Notes under the pieces: generated by a model
The model's database searches: none
Seen by the model: the letters and a program-made list of their open reading frames with translations, nothing else
Told to the model about the DNA's origin: nothing
Assembly (NCBI GenBank): GCA_016721385.1
Contig: JADKIE010000002.1
Coordinates: 248,001-312,000 of the forward strand
Length of the DNA: 64,000 bases
Source: Chitinophagaceae bacterium
GTDB taxonomy: Bacteria; Bacteroidota; Bacteroidia; Chitinophagales; Chitinophagaceae
Direction: 5' to 3'
Program-made: the position numbers and the translations under genes
In this document: positions 40,660 through 50,859 of the stretch, piece after piece
How the letters are laid out: each line of letters begins with the position of its first letter
Numbering within the stretch: the stretch's first letter is position 1

Positions 40660-43600
40660 TTAAGTGCCTTCTACAATTTTAATTTCCTCGGCGGTTAGGC
40701 CATACAGGGCATATACCATTTTATCAATTTCGGCATCGGTTTTATCTATTTGGTTTTTTATGGCCAGAACTGTTTGTTGTTGTTGCTCAAAAAAAGTCAG
40801 CCATTCATTTTGCTCTAAGGGATAGTTTTATTTTTTGTTTGATAAGTTCTTTACTAAATGCTGCAAACGTTAATGTGTACCATTTTTCTAATTTGGTATT
40901 GATGGTGAGCGTTGGAAATTTTGAAGTAAGAAGTTTTTGAAATTGAGAAGATAGATTATTGAGTTCTATATTATTTATTAGCATAGAATCTACATTATTT
41001 ATGAAAGGCAACTGTGCTTCTAAGCTAATTTTTTTATTGGTAAAATTCTAATGTCATTTAACGTTAATTGTGAAAAATCGTCTTTTGTTGCACTTGTAGA
41101 GCCTTTTGTTTTTATATAAGAAAACAAGCTGCTATTAATTAATGATAAGACATATTTAGTTGAGAATTTGTTATCTGTAATTTTAAGAATATATAAATCT
41201 TTTTTGTTTACGAATTCATTTTCAAAGTAGTTACACATAATTCTAAACTGCCTATTTATAATTCTCCTTATTAAAATTCTTTCCCCTATAAAATAGGTAT
41301 AATCATTAGGCTTTTCTCTTAAATTCTGCCCATATTCAACATAAGTATATTTATTATTTGAAGTGTACCTATAAACATCTCCCTATAAAATACTTTTGTG
41401 ATTATCCTTGCTTTGGATATTTACTACTGCACCTTCATTTGGCAAAATACCTCTAATAGTTTTTGAAATTTCGCTTACTCTTAAAACATCATTATTTAAT
41501 AATTTATCTAACTTATAGTAACTTGGATTTAATACCAAATTCAAATTATCAAAGTGTTCCCAAATTGAATTTTCTAAATTGGAAAATTTGGCTGTAGTGT
41601 CAATATCATTAAGAGAAAGAAAATTTACAGGATATTCAAATACTCTAGATATATAATTTGTATTGTTATTCTTTTTATCATAAATATAAATTCCAGTATC
41701 TACATAGGCATCTGCAAATACATTATATGGGAGTTTTATAGCAATTAATAATCTTACATTTTCTTTTAAATAATTCCGCAGTGAAAAATATTTTTCACCG
41801 GTTTGCCATGATACAGGAGTTATTAATCCAAAAATTCCATTTTGCGAAATTATACTGTTTGCCTTTTGATAAAAAGGAGAGTATATATCTTGATTTTGAG
41901 AGAATGTAACATACTTTGAACTTACATATAATTTTTCATCTTCATCTAATTTAGCTCCATATGGCGGATTACCAATCACCACATCAAATCCGCCTTCGTA
42001 CTCAATGGTAAAAGCTTCGTCTTCGGTACATACAAATTGTGCAATGGTTTTTTGTAATTGGGCAGATATAGGTAACTGATGCTTGTGCCTGTTGTAGTTT
42101 ATATACCTATAGCATTTGTGTATAAGTGGCCTTATATACATGGCCGGGTATGTTGGATAGTTCCATAAGTTGCCAATCGTCCATATTGGCACTAAAAAAC
42201 TTTTGCGACCATAAATGATTGTTGTGCTCTAATGGGTTGTAGTTGTTTTCCAATGGGTTGTAGGTATATTCCAATGGGTTGTAGGTATATTCCAATGGGT
42301 TATTATTATATTCCAATGGGTCATGACCCATTGGAGGTGGAGGAAGATGAGACATACACCACCTGTTTAACAATTTACTACTTACCGATTTTAATTTTTG
42401 TACAATGCCGGTAAGTTCATTTTCGGCACACACAAGTATTAAATGCACATGATCTTTACAAATATTATATGCCAGGCATTTATAATTGTTTTCAATAATT
42501 ATATCTTTAAAAATATGGGTAAGTGCCTGCTCTTCTTTTAGGCCTAACTCCACCGGCTTACCTTTTACAATGCCAAGCAATTTCATACGCTGTGAGGTAC
42601 GGCTATTATGTGTAGTGAGTACTACGTGATAAGCAAATTTTTCTTTTGGCCTGAAAATTTTTGGAAACTGCTTTTGCCAATTAAAGGCTTTTTCTCCTGC
42701 TACATTTACATCATCAATAAGGCTGTTGCCACATTTAATATTGTTGTTTAAGCTGTTGAGCCTTCTTCCCTTTTGGGCTGTACGTAACCACAGGCTTAGT
42801 TTGGCTATCTCTACACTTTCTTCATTTATATCTACTCCAAAAATATTGTTTTCTAAAATAGTTGTTTCAATATCAAACACAATACTGCTATTGGTAATAT
42901 TGGCTTCCAGTTCACTTATCCATTTATGCTCTGCAATTAAAAACTCTAAAGCCTGGTTAAGAAAAGCACCGCTACCACATGCAGGGTCTATAATGGTAAT
43001 GTTCAATAACCATTCTTTGTATTGCATAAGGGTTTGATGTAATTGCTTTTTAGCTTTTTTGGTAAGCTTATGGTAATCCTCTTCTTGTAGTTTTAATGCT
43101 GCTTTTTTGTTTTTACAAAGAGTGCCAACCGTGTTTTCTACAATGTATTTGGTTATGTATTTGGGTGTATAAAACACCCCGTCTTTTTTTCGTTTTGTTG
43201 TTCCCTTCTCATTTTGGAGAGGAGTTAAGGGTGAGGTTATTTCTTTTTCCAGTTCCTCAATTTCGGTAAGGCTATGTTCAAAAATGTGGCCAAGTATATT
43301 TACATCTACCTCACTATTATAATCGTAGTTACTTAAGCTAATGGTAGCATTATACAAAATGCTATCATCCATTGCAATATTGTCCAGTATTTCATCTGCT
43401 GCAAACAAGCCCGTTGTAAGCAAATATATCATGCAACTTTCCTTTATGTCCGTTATTTAAATAGCCAAAGCACAATTTAAACCTGTTGTACAAAGGCACA
43501 TAGGCATCCATGTCTTTTAAATTAGTCCATTGGTCTAAAATAATTCGTACACTGTTAGGAGGCACTAACATTCTATCCTCGGCAAAAAACAAAAACAAAA

Positions 43601-44301
43601 CCTGTCTAATAGCTTTTGCGTTTTTTAAACACCACTAATTTATCAATGGTAGGGTTTAGCTCTACTATATTATTAAACAAGGATTTTCTAAACTGGCTGT
43701 ATTCTTTGTAAAGTTGTTTGGTTACGTTTTCTTCTACGGTAACACTTTCTGTTTTTATGGTAGCCGGCAGCTGCTTAAAAATATTTTGTTTATGCAAGCA
43801 TAAATACAACAGCTCAAATTGTGTTTTATTTAACCTGAATAAATCCCACTCAATGTTATCAATGGCATTATCAATATAAAATCTAATTTTTTGAAAGTTT
43901 GATGTAATTACATATTTACAGTTGGCCTGATTGTTTTTATAATTAAATGCTTGCGTTTCTATTTGTTGCAGGTTAATGGTATCGGTGCCTTTTAGCTCAA
44001 TTACAGCTAATACATTGTCATTATCTACTATTGCGCCATCAGCTTTTTTGGCATCCTTTACATTTTTGAGTTCTCTTACTAAATTAAAATCCACATCAGG
44101 CTTTAAAGTATAGCCCAGTATTTCTACAAACAAAGCTCTTAAAAACCCATCCTGGTATTCTTCTTCTTTACTGTTAAGTATGGTTTGTTGTATGGTAGTA
44201 TTATGAAAATAATTTTTATATAACGTGTATTGCCTGTCTATTGCAGCAGCATCTTGCAGTTTTAAGTATTTATTGAGTACAGATGTTTGAAATAATGACA
44301 T
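40660..44301 (-). CDS. Type IIG (Eco57I-like) restriction-modification enzyme with inserted HUH transposase domain; multiply interrupted
   Basis: One gene of about 1214 codons on the minus strand. N-terminus: PD-(D/E)xK nuclease-like domain (KKADGAIVDNDNVLAVIELKG). Methyltransferase motifs: DGVFYTPKYITKYIVENT (X), IDPACGSGAFLNQALE (I), IFGVDINEESVEIAKLSLWL, KCGNSLIDD, then IGNPPYG (IV). Between FNWQKQFPKIF and GGFDVVIGNPPYG, where relatives are nearly contiguous, lies an HUH transposase domain. C-terminal TaqI-type specificity region, ending EIDKMVYALYGLTAEEIKIVEGT. Breaks: extra A near 43618, extra G near 43412, shift near 42115, in-frame TAG at 41383-41385, A7 for A8 at 41029-41035, 2-nt loss near 40823. 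These enzymes methylate an adenine and cut nearby DNA. Whether it works depends on how many breaks are real. Confidence 0.82.
42005..42650 (-). other. HUH (Y1/RAYT-like) transposase domain nested in the methyltransferase
   Basis: About 200 codons reading KFAYHVVLTTHNSRTSQRMKLLGI, an HUH motif in CKDHVHLILVCAENEL, GIVQKLKSVSSKLLNR, LWSQKFFSANMDDW, and a C-terminal Tyr in YRYINYNRHKHQLP. This is the IS200/REP-associated tyrosine transposase pattern. It lies between MTase motifs III and IV. No terminal hairpins or target duplication were recognised, so it looks like a domain insertion, not a fresh transposon. Confidence 0.75.
42227..42334. repeat. 21-bp tandem repeat ending in a 22-bp perfect palindrome
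   Basis: Five 21-bp units from 42227; units at 42248-42268 and 42269-42289 are identical, the others diverge. Each encodes a seven-residue NPLEYTY-type unit in the transposase domain. The last unit runs into a perfect palindrome at 42313-42334 centred on TCATGA. Confidence 0.85.
43201..43236. repeat. In-frame palindromic repeat in the restriction gene
   Basis: Degenerate copy of the 751-780 element (TTCCC-TTCTC, then GGAGAGGAGTT, then GGGTGAGG), translated as TSPLTPLQNEKGTT in a Lys/Glu-rich loop just before methyltransferase motif X. Confidence 0.65.
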
Positions 44302-44420
44302 AGTAATACAGTAGTACTGGGTTTTGTCAGTTTATTGCAATTTAAGAAAAGTTTTTAAGGCATGTTAATTATACAAGCATATAGCATCTTTTTAAGAACA
44401 TTCTTTTTTACCATAAAAAA

Positions 44421-44452
44421 GAGGCTGTCAATTTATGACAGCCTCTTTTACT
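44421..44452. terminator. Terminator between the T9SS cargo and the restriction gene
   Basis: GAGGCTGTCA and TGACAGCCTC form a perfect 10-bp stem with loop ATTTA, with A6 before and T4 after, so possibly bidirectional. It serves the cargo gene ending at 44473 on the minus strand. Confidence 0.85.
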
Positions 44453-44472
44453 TTTTGCTTAACCTGTATTCT

Positions 44473-45252
44473 CTATTTACTTATTTCTATTTGTTGGTTT
44501 ATTACTTCTGTATCTGCAATTATACGCATTATATACTTACCATTTGCAAGGTTGTTTCTAACATCTATTGTTTCGGTTTGATTGGCAGATGCTATTTGTT
44601 TGCTTATAACTACTTTACCATCCAAACTAACTACAGTTATTGTAACTGCTTTATGTATGTTTTTTGCAGGGAGTAAAACACTTGCAACACTATTTACCGG
44701 GTTTGGATAAACCTTAAACGTTTCATTTGCAATAGTTGTAACTAATATTTTTGAGTAGGCAACTTTTTCATCAATCATAGTTTGTTTTAGCCTGTAATAG
44801 TTTATACCATTATACGGAATATTATCAATTGCAACATACTCTTTGTTTGAATTTGAATTTCCGGCCCTGATAATATTACCTCCATCCCCTTTAAGAAGCA
44901 TAGTGTTATCGTACGGTTTTATGGTAATGTAATTACCGGCGGTACTATTAAAATTGTTAAACCTTAATGCGTTTTCTCCATGCCAAAACCTTGGGTAATC
45001 AAGTGGCACTCCAACAGGTGTAGCTGTGGTATAACTTGGGTTTGTAAAGGTACCTATGTAAAAAAGTGTATCTCCAGGTACAACTGTTGCTAAAAATGCA
45101 GAAGGTAACGAACCAGTAGCTGTTATACCTACTGCTGTAGCCACCGTTAATCCATTGTTGGAAGTAGGGTTGCCTTGCTTAACATAACGTTTTATGCCTG
45201 CAAAAACCTGTGTTGTACAAATTATCAGTATAATTAGTAGGTTTCTTTTCAT
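44473..45252 (-). CDS. Short T9SS cargo, probably internally deleted beta-helix protein
   Basis: A 259-residue protein with a signal peptide (KRNLLIILIICTTQVFA). The N-terminal 110 residues look like the opening of a right-handed beta-helix (IKRYVKQGNPTSNNGLTVATAVG, NSTAGNYITIKPYDNTMLLKGDGG). At about residue 135 it jumps directly to the pre-CTD phrase YVAIDNIPYNGINYYRLKQT and a type A sorting domain (FKVYPNPVNSVASVLL...VINQQIEISK). A beta-helix needs many more coils, so a central block seems lost in frame. The sorting domain is a close paralogue of those at 31662 and 45371. Confidence 0.78.
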   Translation of the reverse strand: MKRNLLIILIICTTQVFAGIKRYVKQGNPTSNNGLTVATAVGITATGSLPSAFLATVVPGDTLFYIGTFTNPSYTTATPVGVPLDYPRFWHGENALRFNNFNSTAGNYITIKPYDNTMLLKGDGGNIIRAGNSNSNKEYVAIDNIPYNGINYYRLKQTMIDEKVAYSKILVTTIANETFKVYPNPVNSVASVLLPAKNIHKAVTITVVSLDGKVVISKQIASANQTETIDVRNNLANGKYIMRIIADTEVINQQIEISK

Positions 45253-45261
45253 TTTTTAAAA

Positions 45262-45298
45262 ATCTTAGGGATAATCTTTTTAAGATTATCCCTAAGAT
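45262..45298. terminator. 17-bp perfect hairpin after the 45371 gene
   Basis: ATCTTAGGGATAATCTT and AAGATTATCCCTAAGAT pair fully around TTT. It lies downstream of the 45371-49175 gene and 10 bp upstream of the next ATG, so it is either a terminator or a leader hairpin. Confidence 0.65.
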
Positions 45299-45370
45299 AG
45301 AGTTTTAAATAATTAAATATGTCTTAAGCGTTTTTAATGCACTTGCTAAGCCTGTAATTTCAATGATTAA

Positions 45371-48300
45371 TTATTTAAGAACTTCTATTTGTTCGTTTAT
45401 CACCTGCTTGTTAACAACAATACGCACTATATACTTACCGCCTGCTAATTTACTAATATTGACTGTTTGTGTTTGACTTAATGATGTTGTATTTTGTTGA
45501 TGTACCACTTTTCCATCCATAGTTAGTAAACTAATAGTTGCTGCTTTGTTTAGCATATCTGCAGCAGGCATAATAGTAATTGTATTGCTACTTGCAGGAT
45601 TTGGATAAATGCTTACTTTGCCACTTTTACCAAAATTAACTGTACGTACTTCGCTGTAGCTTACTTTATCATCTTTATCAATTGTTTTTAAACGATAGTA
45701 ATTTAATCCTTGTTTTGGTGATATATGCACTAAAGTATACTTACGGCTACCGGTTGCTGTTTTACGGCCTATGCTTATATAGTTTATACCATTAGTACTG
45801 TATTCTATTTCATAAGTAGCCATATTAGTTTCTGTAGCTACCTCCCAACTTACCTGTACATTATTGCCTTGCAAGTGTGCTGCAAAGTTTACCAATTGTA
45901 TTGGCACTATAGAAGTATAGATTAAGGTTACACTACCAGGTGTAGGGTCTTCCTTACCTGCATTATCAATAGATGCAAAAGGTATTACGGATGTAACAGT
46001 ACCATCAACTGGGTCTAAGCAAATAGTTTGAGTAGGTCCTGTTTCTGGTGTATACGGAATAGTTATTCCAGCACCACCATTAGCCGGCCATACAGGATCG
46101 GTTGATAAATATGTTGTACTATTTACTGTAATGCTTGTAGCATTACTTGGGAATGCCGTTAATCTAATACTGGTAACAGTACCTCCATTATAATCTTGTG
46201 TGTTAGGATTAACTCCTACATTACTTACTTCAAACCAAATAGGATTTACCGGAGTACAAACAGTTCCCCCAGGATTTAAACCTATAGTTTCGGTATGTAC
46301 AGCACTTTCCGGCACCTGTTGTATGCCAAAATTTTGTTGTGTTATATTAGTAATAAGTGTAGTTACTGGGATTTCGCTATTCGTTCTGGATCTGCACCTC
46401 CACCTGACTATTTTTATTTTCGCCAGTTGAATACCAGCCTGTAGGTATATTTGTTGCTGGCTTTGGCTGGCCAACTGTACCTTGATTAGTGGTTAATTGT
46501 ACTGTTAGCCCTGTTGTATTTGCGGGCACTAACGGAAAGCAGTAAGAGCCATCTAAAGCAATTGGTGTAGTAGCAATTACATTATTACTTCCATCAATTA
46601 AGTTGGCATAAAGTACTTGCCCAGTTGTAATACCACCACCAGCATTAGTGCCATTAACTACTTGTTCTGTAGGTCCTTCGGGAGAACCAACTGTACCAGC
46701 ATCACCGTCCAAATCATTCCATACTACACCGCATAGCTGAATTTTATTTTTAAATCCAAAATCATACGTATGATTATTTTCACCAAGTATGCCTGTAGTT
46801 AAGCATATTTGTGCAAATTGGTTTCCTGCTATAGTTGTTATTGTTGCATCATTATCACTCCAATCAGAAATACCATTACCTACTGCATTAGGTGTGGTTA
46901 AATGATATCCTACTAAATCTCCGGCACCTTGCCCAGTGGTACTATTCCAATCTGCTGCTGCTATTCGTACAATATAATGTTGTTTAGAAACTAAAGCAGC
47001 TATATTAAATTTAGCTCCAGAATTTGCAGCAGGGTATTCAGTTGTTATTTGGTTTGAAAAAATATACTCCCCATTTGCATTAGTAATTACAGTTGCTAAT
47101 GCTGCCCCATCTGGCTGACAGTTATTATCAGCATCTAAATATAACTCAACAGAAACATTAGCAAAAACACCTTCGCCTGGGTCTTGTATTCCATTTGCAT
47201 TTACATCATTCCATAAACGATTGCCAATTTCAATTGGCGCAGCATCACTTAGAATTTCAATATCACCCATATTACCAGCCTTTCTATTTGTCCCTGTAAA
47301 AGTTTGATCAAAGTCAATCCACCCTTTGTGTGAAGCAGTTGCAGTAGTTACTTGTACTTGGTTTCCGTTATCAGAATTATAAAACCGTACTCCAGAAGTA
47401 TTTACTTCGCCACTTGTACCTCCAGGTTGAATTGTTGAAATAGGATCAAACCCTGTTGACAATAATTGATTTCTTCCTGCTAATACCGCTAATGAACCTA
47501 AAGCTGATTCAGCATGCCCAGCATCACCTGTTGCCGAACTTCCAGTATTGTAATAATCATCATCAAAAAATTCCTTAATTCCATTGGGAGGATTTATAGG
47601 ACTTGATGGGCTTGCAGAACCATTGTCTGTATTAGTTTGTACACAGCCGCCTGCAGTTGCTTCTTGAACAAAAGTAGAGCCAACTCTACAAAATTTAATG
47701 ATATCGCCTGCAGCTACTGGGGAGAAAAATGTTGAGCCTGTAGTTACGCCATATTGTCTTTGATTATAAGCTGCTTGATAGGTAAATCTATCTCCAAAAC
47801 CTAAAACCATAGAACCATCTTCGGTAAATTCAATATCCATTAAAATAGGTTGAGGTTGAGATGCTAAATCTGGCCCTAATGCTAAAAGTTGCGGAGCCCA
47901 AGTATTTGACCATGGTATCCAATTAGCACTTTGATTGGCGCCACCTGCCCTAAATGTAACTTTACTACGGGCATAGTTTAATGGCATGGTTGCTATTTGC
48001 GTAAATGTTGTACCACCATCATATCTGTAAACATAAGCTTGCAAATTAGCAGCTGTACCAGTACCAGCATCACACACACCGCCTATGTACAATTGTCCTT
48101 CAAAATATTTTGTAGCCCATGGCCTAAAAGTGCCATTGGTGCAAGGTGTCATTGATAAGGCTACATTAGAAATTAATGTAGGGGCTGCTGGATTAGAAAT
48201 ATTGATAATGATTAATGATGGCGAAGCTTCATTCATATTTACGGCAAATAACGTATCCCCATCGCTGCTAATATCTATATCACCAATTCCAATTTTACCT

Positions 48301-49175
48301 ACCTTTTGATATAATGTTGCATTATCAATGTACTGGTTTGTTCCAGTTATTGCACTGGTCTTGGGTCGGCACCCAAATTGGATACACCTAAAACACTTAA
48401 ATCAATTGAAGCTCCTTGCAAAAGTGTAGCTGTAGAAGCTGCAGGTGGAAAAACGGGGGTAGGATCGCTAAAAGTGAAAGTATGTATATCATCAAATCCA
48501 CCATCACCATTAGCTGCATCTACTTTAGTTCCAAAATAATTACGTACTACTGCAGAAGCATATAGCCTTTTAGATTTTCTACTGTAAGCTAGTCCATAAG
48601 CGGTCCCTACCGCAGGGTTATCAAGGTTTGTAAATTCCTTAATTCCGTTGTTGTTATTTACAGGATCCAGTATTTGCCCTGTATTATAATAAGAACCATT
48701 TATTGTACCATCGCCCACATTATTTGTGTGAGGCCCTACATAGTTTTGTAACCTAACTACCATTGGATTTACTTGACTATAATTATCTGGGTTATTAATT
48801 CTAAAATCGGCGGTAGTAGTTGCCGCACTAATGAACTGTACACTTGAACCTGCAATAGCTGTTTGATCGGTAGCACAGCCAGACAAATAAGATGCCGGCA
48901 AACCACTAAACTCAATACGAACTGGTAAAGTTAACCCTGTAAAACTATAAGCACCACTGGCATTGGTTGTAGTGGTAGCTAGTAATACATCTGTAGCACT
49001 ATATGCCTTTACAGTAATACCAGCCACTATATGGTTCCACAAAAGTACCAACCGTGTTATCTCTTATGCCGCTAGCATTAAAATCTTTGTATGCTATGCC
49101 AGATATTTGAGCTTTGGATGCACTAGAAAGAACCGTTACTAATAGTGTAAATAATATTGGTAGTGCTTTTTTCAT
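45371..49175 (-). CDS. Large SdrD_B-type T9SS type A cargo (three frameshifts)
   Basis: ATG 49175 gives a signal peptide (MKKALPILFTLLVTVLSSASKAQ). An SdrD_B-like domain follows (ISGIAYKDFNASGIRDNTVGTFVEP). A propeller-like central region of about 450 residues has GLAYSRKSKRLYASAVVRNYFG, GIGDIDISSDGDTLFAVNM and DIEFTEDGSMVLGFGDRF. Then come more SdrD_B modules (IGNRLWNDVNANGIQDPGEG, LCGVVWNDLDGDAG). The C-terminus is LPIQLVNFAAHLQGNNVQVSWEVATETN and a type A sorting domain ending VINEQIEVLK. Frame changes near 49036, 48352 and 46385 involve single-base gains or losses. Full length about 1268 codons. Likely a surface or released protein; the propeller could bind ligand. Function unknown. Confidence 0.85.
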
Positions 49176-49795
49176 AATATATGAATTGATGAATAAAAAA
49201 TTTATTTTTTACTATATTGTTTAATAGAAAATCATAAAACTTATTTGACAAGTAAAATGGTAGCAAATATAATATTTTGTGAGCTTATCTCCATTTAAAC
49301 AGCTAAATTATTTTTTATTACGCCCTTTACCCTTATATTTCTTACAGATGAAATTATATTTTACTAATTTTTACTTTACTTAGGAATCAATTACTTGATA
49401 ATACCGGTTTCAATTACTATTAAAATGCCAATCATTTATCTAAAAAAATTATAAAAAAACCTCCATGTAAATTATCTTATTTTTCAAATAATATATTTGT
49501 ACAAATGTAATTTATACAGCTATTTCATGCGAATATTTTTTTTACATTTATTTTGAAGTTTATTTCTTATTTTAAACAAAACAATTTAAATAGCAGTTAA
49601 CTACAAATTATGTTAAAATTTAATTTATTAAAATATTATAGTATAATGACTACAGCTATATATATGAGGCATATAGATAAAGCATACCCTTATATATATT
49701 TTTTAAAAAGCATCCCTCTTGGTTAAGGGCCTGACGCAACTTATTGTGGCGGGTAAATACTCATAACAAAAGCTCCGATTTTATTTATCCTTAAC
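49176..49795. other. 620-bp AT-rich intergenic region
   Basis: Very AT-rich with many homopolymers. The only recognisable feature is TATATTTG on the minus strand (49271-49264), matching TAnnTTTG, about 90 bp upstream of the 49175 start. No terminator, repeat or small gene can be supported. Confidence 0.5.
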
Positions 49796-50593
49796 CTACG
49801 CAACTGCTGTTTTTAGTATTACAGCCGATCCGGCATATTTTATACTTTGCACAACCGTGTTACTTGCAGGCAAGCCAAACTCAATGCCTGTACATACTAC
49901 CAAACAGGTGTTGTTGGTGGGCTGGTAATTATCTAATTGTAGTTGGTATGTTGCAGCATCTACAGGTTGCTCCTGTGTGTACCATGGCGTATGGTGGGTG
50001 GTTTGGTTAAACACATAGTTGGCAGGTGTTTCAAAGCGGTTATGCAGGGCATTGTACAGTATATCGGGTACGGTTGCCAGTACCAATACAAAGCGGTACA
50101 GCGGATGTTTTCGGGGGTTAAAAAAATTAACACCGGGCAGTACATGCGGCAATTGTACCGAGACATAACTATTATGCATAGTTGCAGTTACCGGAGCTTT
50201 TAGCAGGTTGCCGAAAGCCGTGTATTTATTAAGGCTAAAGCCTTCTATTTTATACCCTGTTTTGGATACTTCTATATTTCGTTTACCCAACTCCGATAGG
50301 TTATCGTCGTTTTGTATATGCTTACACAATGCATTAAGGTTACCCGAAAAATTATAGTCGGCCAGGTGCTTTACACCATACAAAGCCTGGTTAATATGCC
50401 GGGCTGCTTTTATACAGGCTTTCCACTCTTCGTTGTACCTACGGGTAAGTTCAAAACTGGCCTTATTTTTTATTGCATTTTTAGTTATTCCACCCTTTCG
50501 GCGTATTACCGGCTTATCTACTCCGGGCAAGCGGTAAGCCGTAAGTGGCCCTAAACTACCTGTAAATGCTACTACACTATCTGCTTTTGCCAT
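49796..50593 (-). CDS. Conserved-looking protein of unknown function
   Basis: The start chosen is ATG 50593 (MAKADSVVAFTGSLGPLTAYRLPGVDKPVIRRKGG), giving 265 residues. It has no signal peptide or membrane segment and is rich in aromatic and Asn residues: INQALYGVKHLADYNFSGNLNALCKHIQNDD, FSLNKYTAFGNLLKAPV, FFNPRKHPLYRFVLVLATVPDILYNALHNRF, CLVVCTGIEFG. I do not recognise the family. The start has the look of Bacteroidota proteins that begin MAKADSIV. The upstream region carries 11-bp iterated repeats that could control it. Downstream is a long empty AT-rich gap. Confidence 0.7.
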   Translation of the reverse strand: MAKADSVVAFTGSLGPLTAYRLPGVDKPVIRRKGGITKNAIKNKASFELTRRYNEEWKACIKAARHINQALYGVKHLADYNFSGNLNALCKHIQNDDNLSELGKRNIEVSKTGYKIEGFSLNKYTAFGNLLKAPVTATMHNSYVSVQLPHVLPGVNFFNPRKHPLYRFVLVLATVPDILYNALHNRFETPANYVFNQTTHHTPWYTQEQPVDAATYQLQLDNYQPTNNTCLVVCTGIEFGLPASNTVVQSIKYAGSAVILKTAVA

Positions 50594-50681
50594 AATATTA
50601 TATGTTTTACACAACAAAAATAATATAAAATACTAAATTATTTAGCATTTTATTTAACTATTTTACCAATTTTTACATAGT

Positions 50682-50753
50682 GTTAAGCCACTTTATTATA
50701 TAGTATGTCAACAGTGGCTTAAGAGTGGCTCAACAGTGGCTTAACAGTGGCTT
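50682..50753. repeat. 11-bp iterated repeats with one inverted copy
   Basis: AACAGTGGCTT occurs three times with one AAGAGTGGCTC variant in perfect tandem (50710-50753). GTTAAGCCACT (50682-50692), an exact inverted copy of AGTGGCTTAAC, lies 17 bp before. Located between atpA and the unknown gene, about 90 bp upstream of the latter's start. Possible operator array. Confidence 0.8.
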
Positions 50754-50812
50754 AACCCTCTTGTTTTAACTTGTCTACACTAAAAAAACCTTACGTGATG
50801 TATGCCATAAAA

Positions 50813-50839
50813 AAAGCCCCAACAATATGTTGGGGCTTT
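50813..50839 (-). terminator. Rho-independent terminator of atpA
   Basis: AAAGCCCCAACA and TGTTGGGGCTTT form a 12-bp stem with an ATA loop, 20 bp after the atpA stop; on the minus strand the stem is followed by a T run. Confidence 0.92.
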
Positions 50840-50859
50840 CGTGTATTTTACTGTAAAAT

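Noticed and set aside
42227..42334. A small CRISPR-like array because of regular 21-bp repeats
   Set aside because: No spacers: the repeats are contiguous, coding, and lie inside the HUH domain.
42232..42414. Plus-strand open frame with MGCRYIPMG repeats
   Set aside because: It is the antisense reading of the 21-bp repeats in the restriction gene.
43201..43236. Rho-independent terminator inside the restriction gene
   Set aside because: The stem is imperfect, has no T run, and the sequence is in frame within the protein.
44362..44676. Plus-strand hydrophobic frame rich in Tyr and Phe
   Set aside because: It overlaps the terminator and reads antisense to the T9SS sorting domain of 44473-45252.
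49176..49795. An RNA gene or small ORF in the 620-bp gap
   Set aside because: No stable structure, no coding bias, no terminator; only a weak -7 match.
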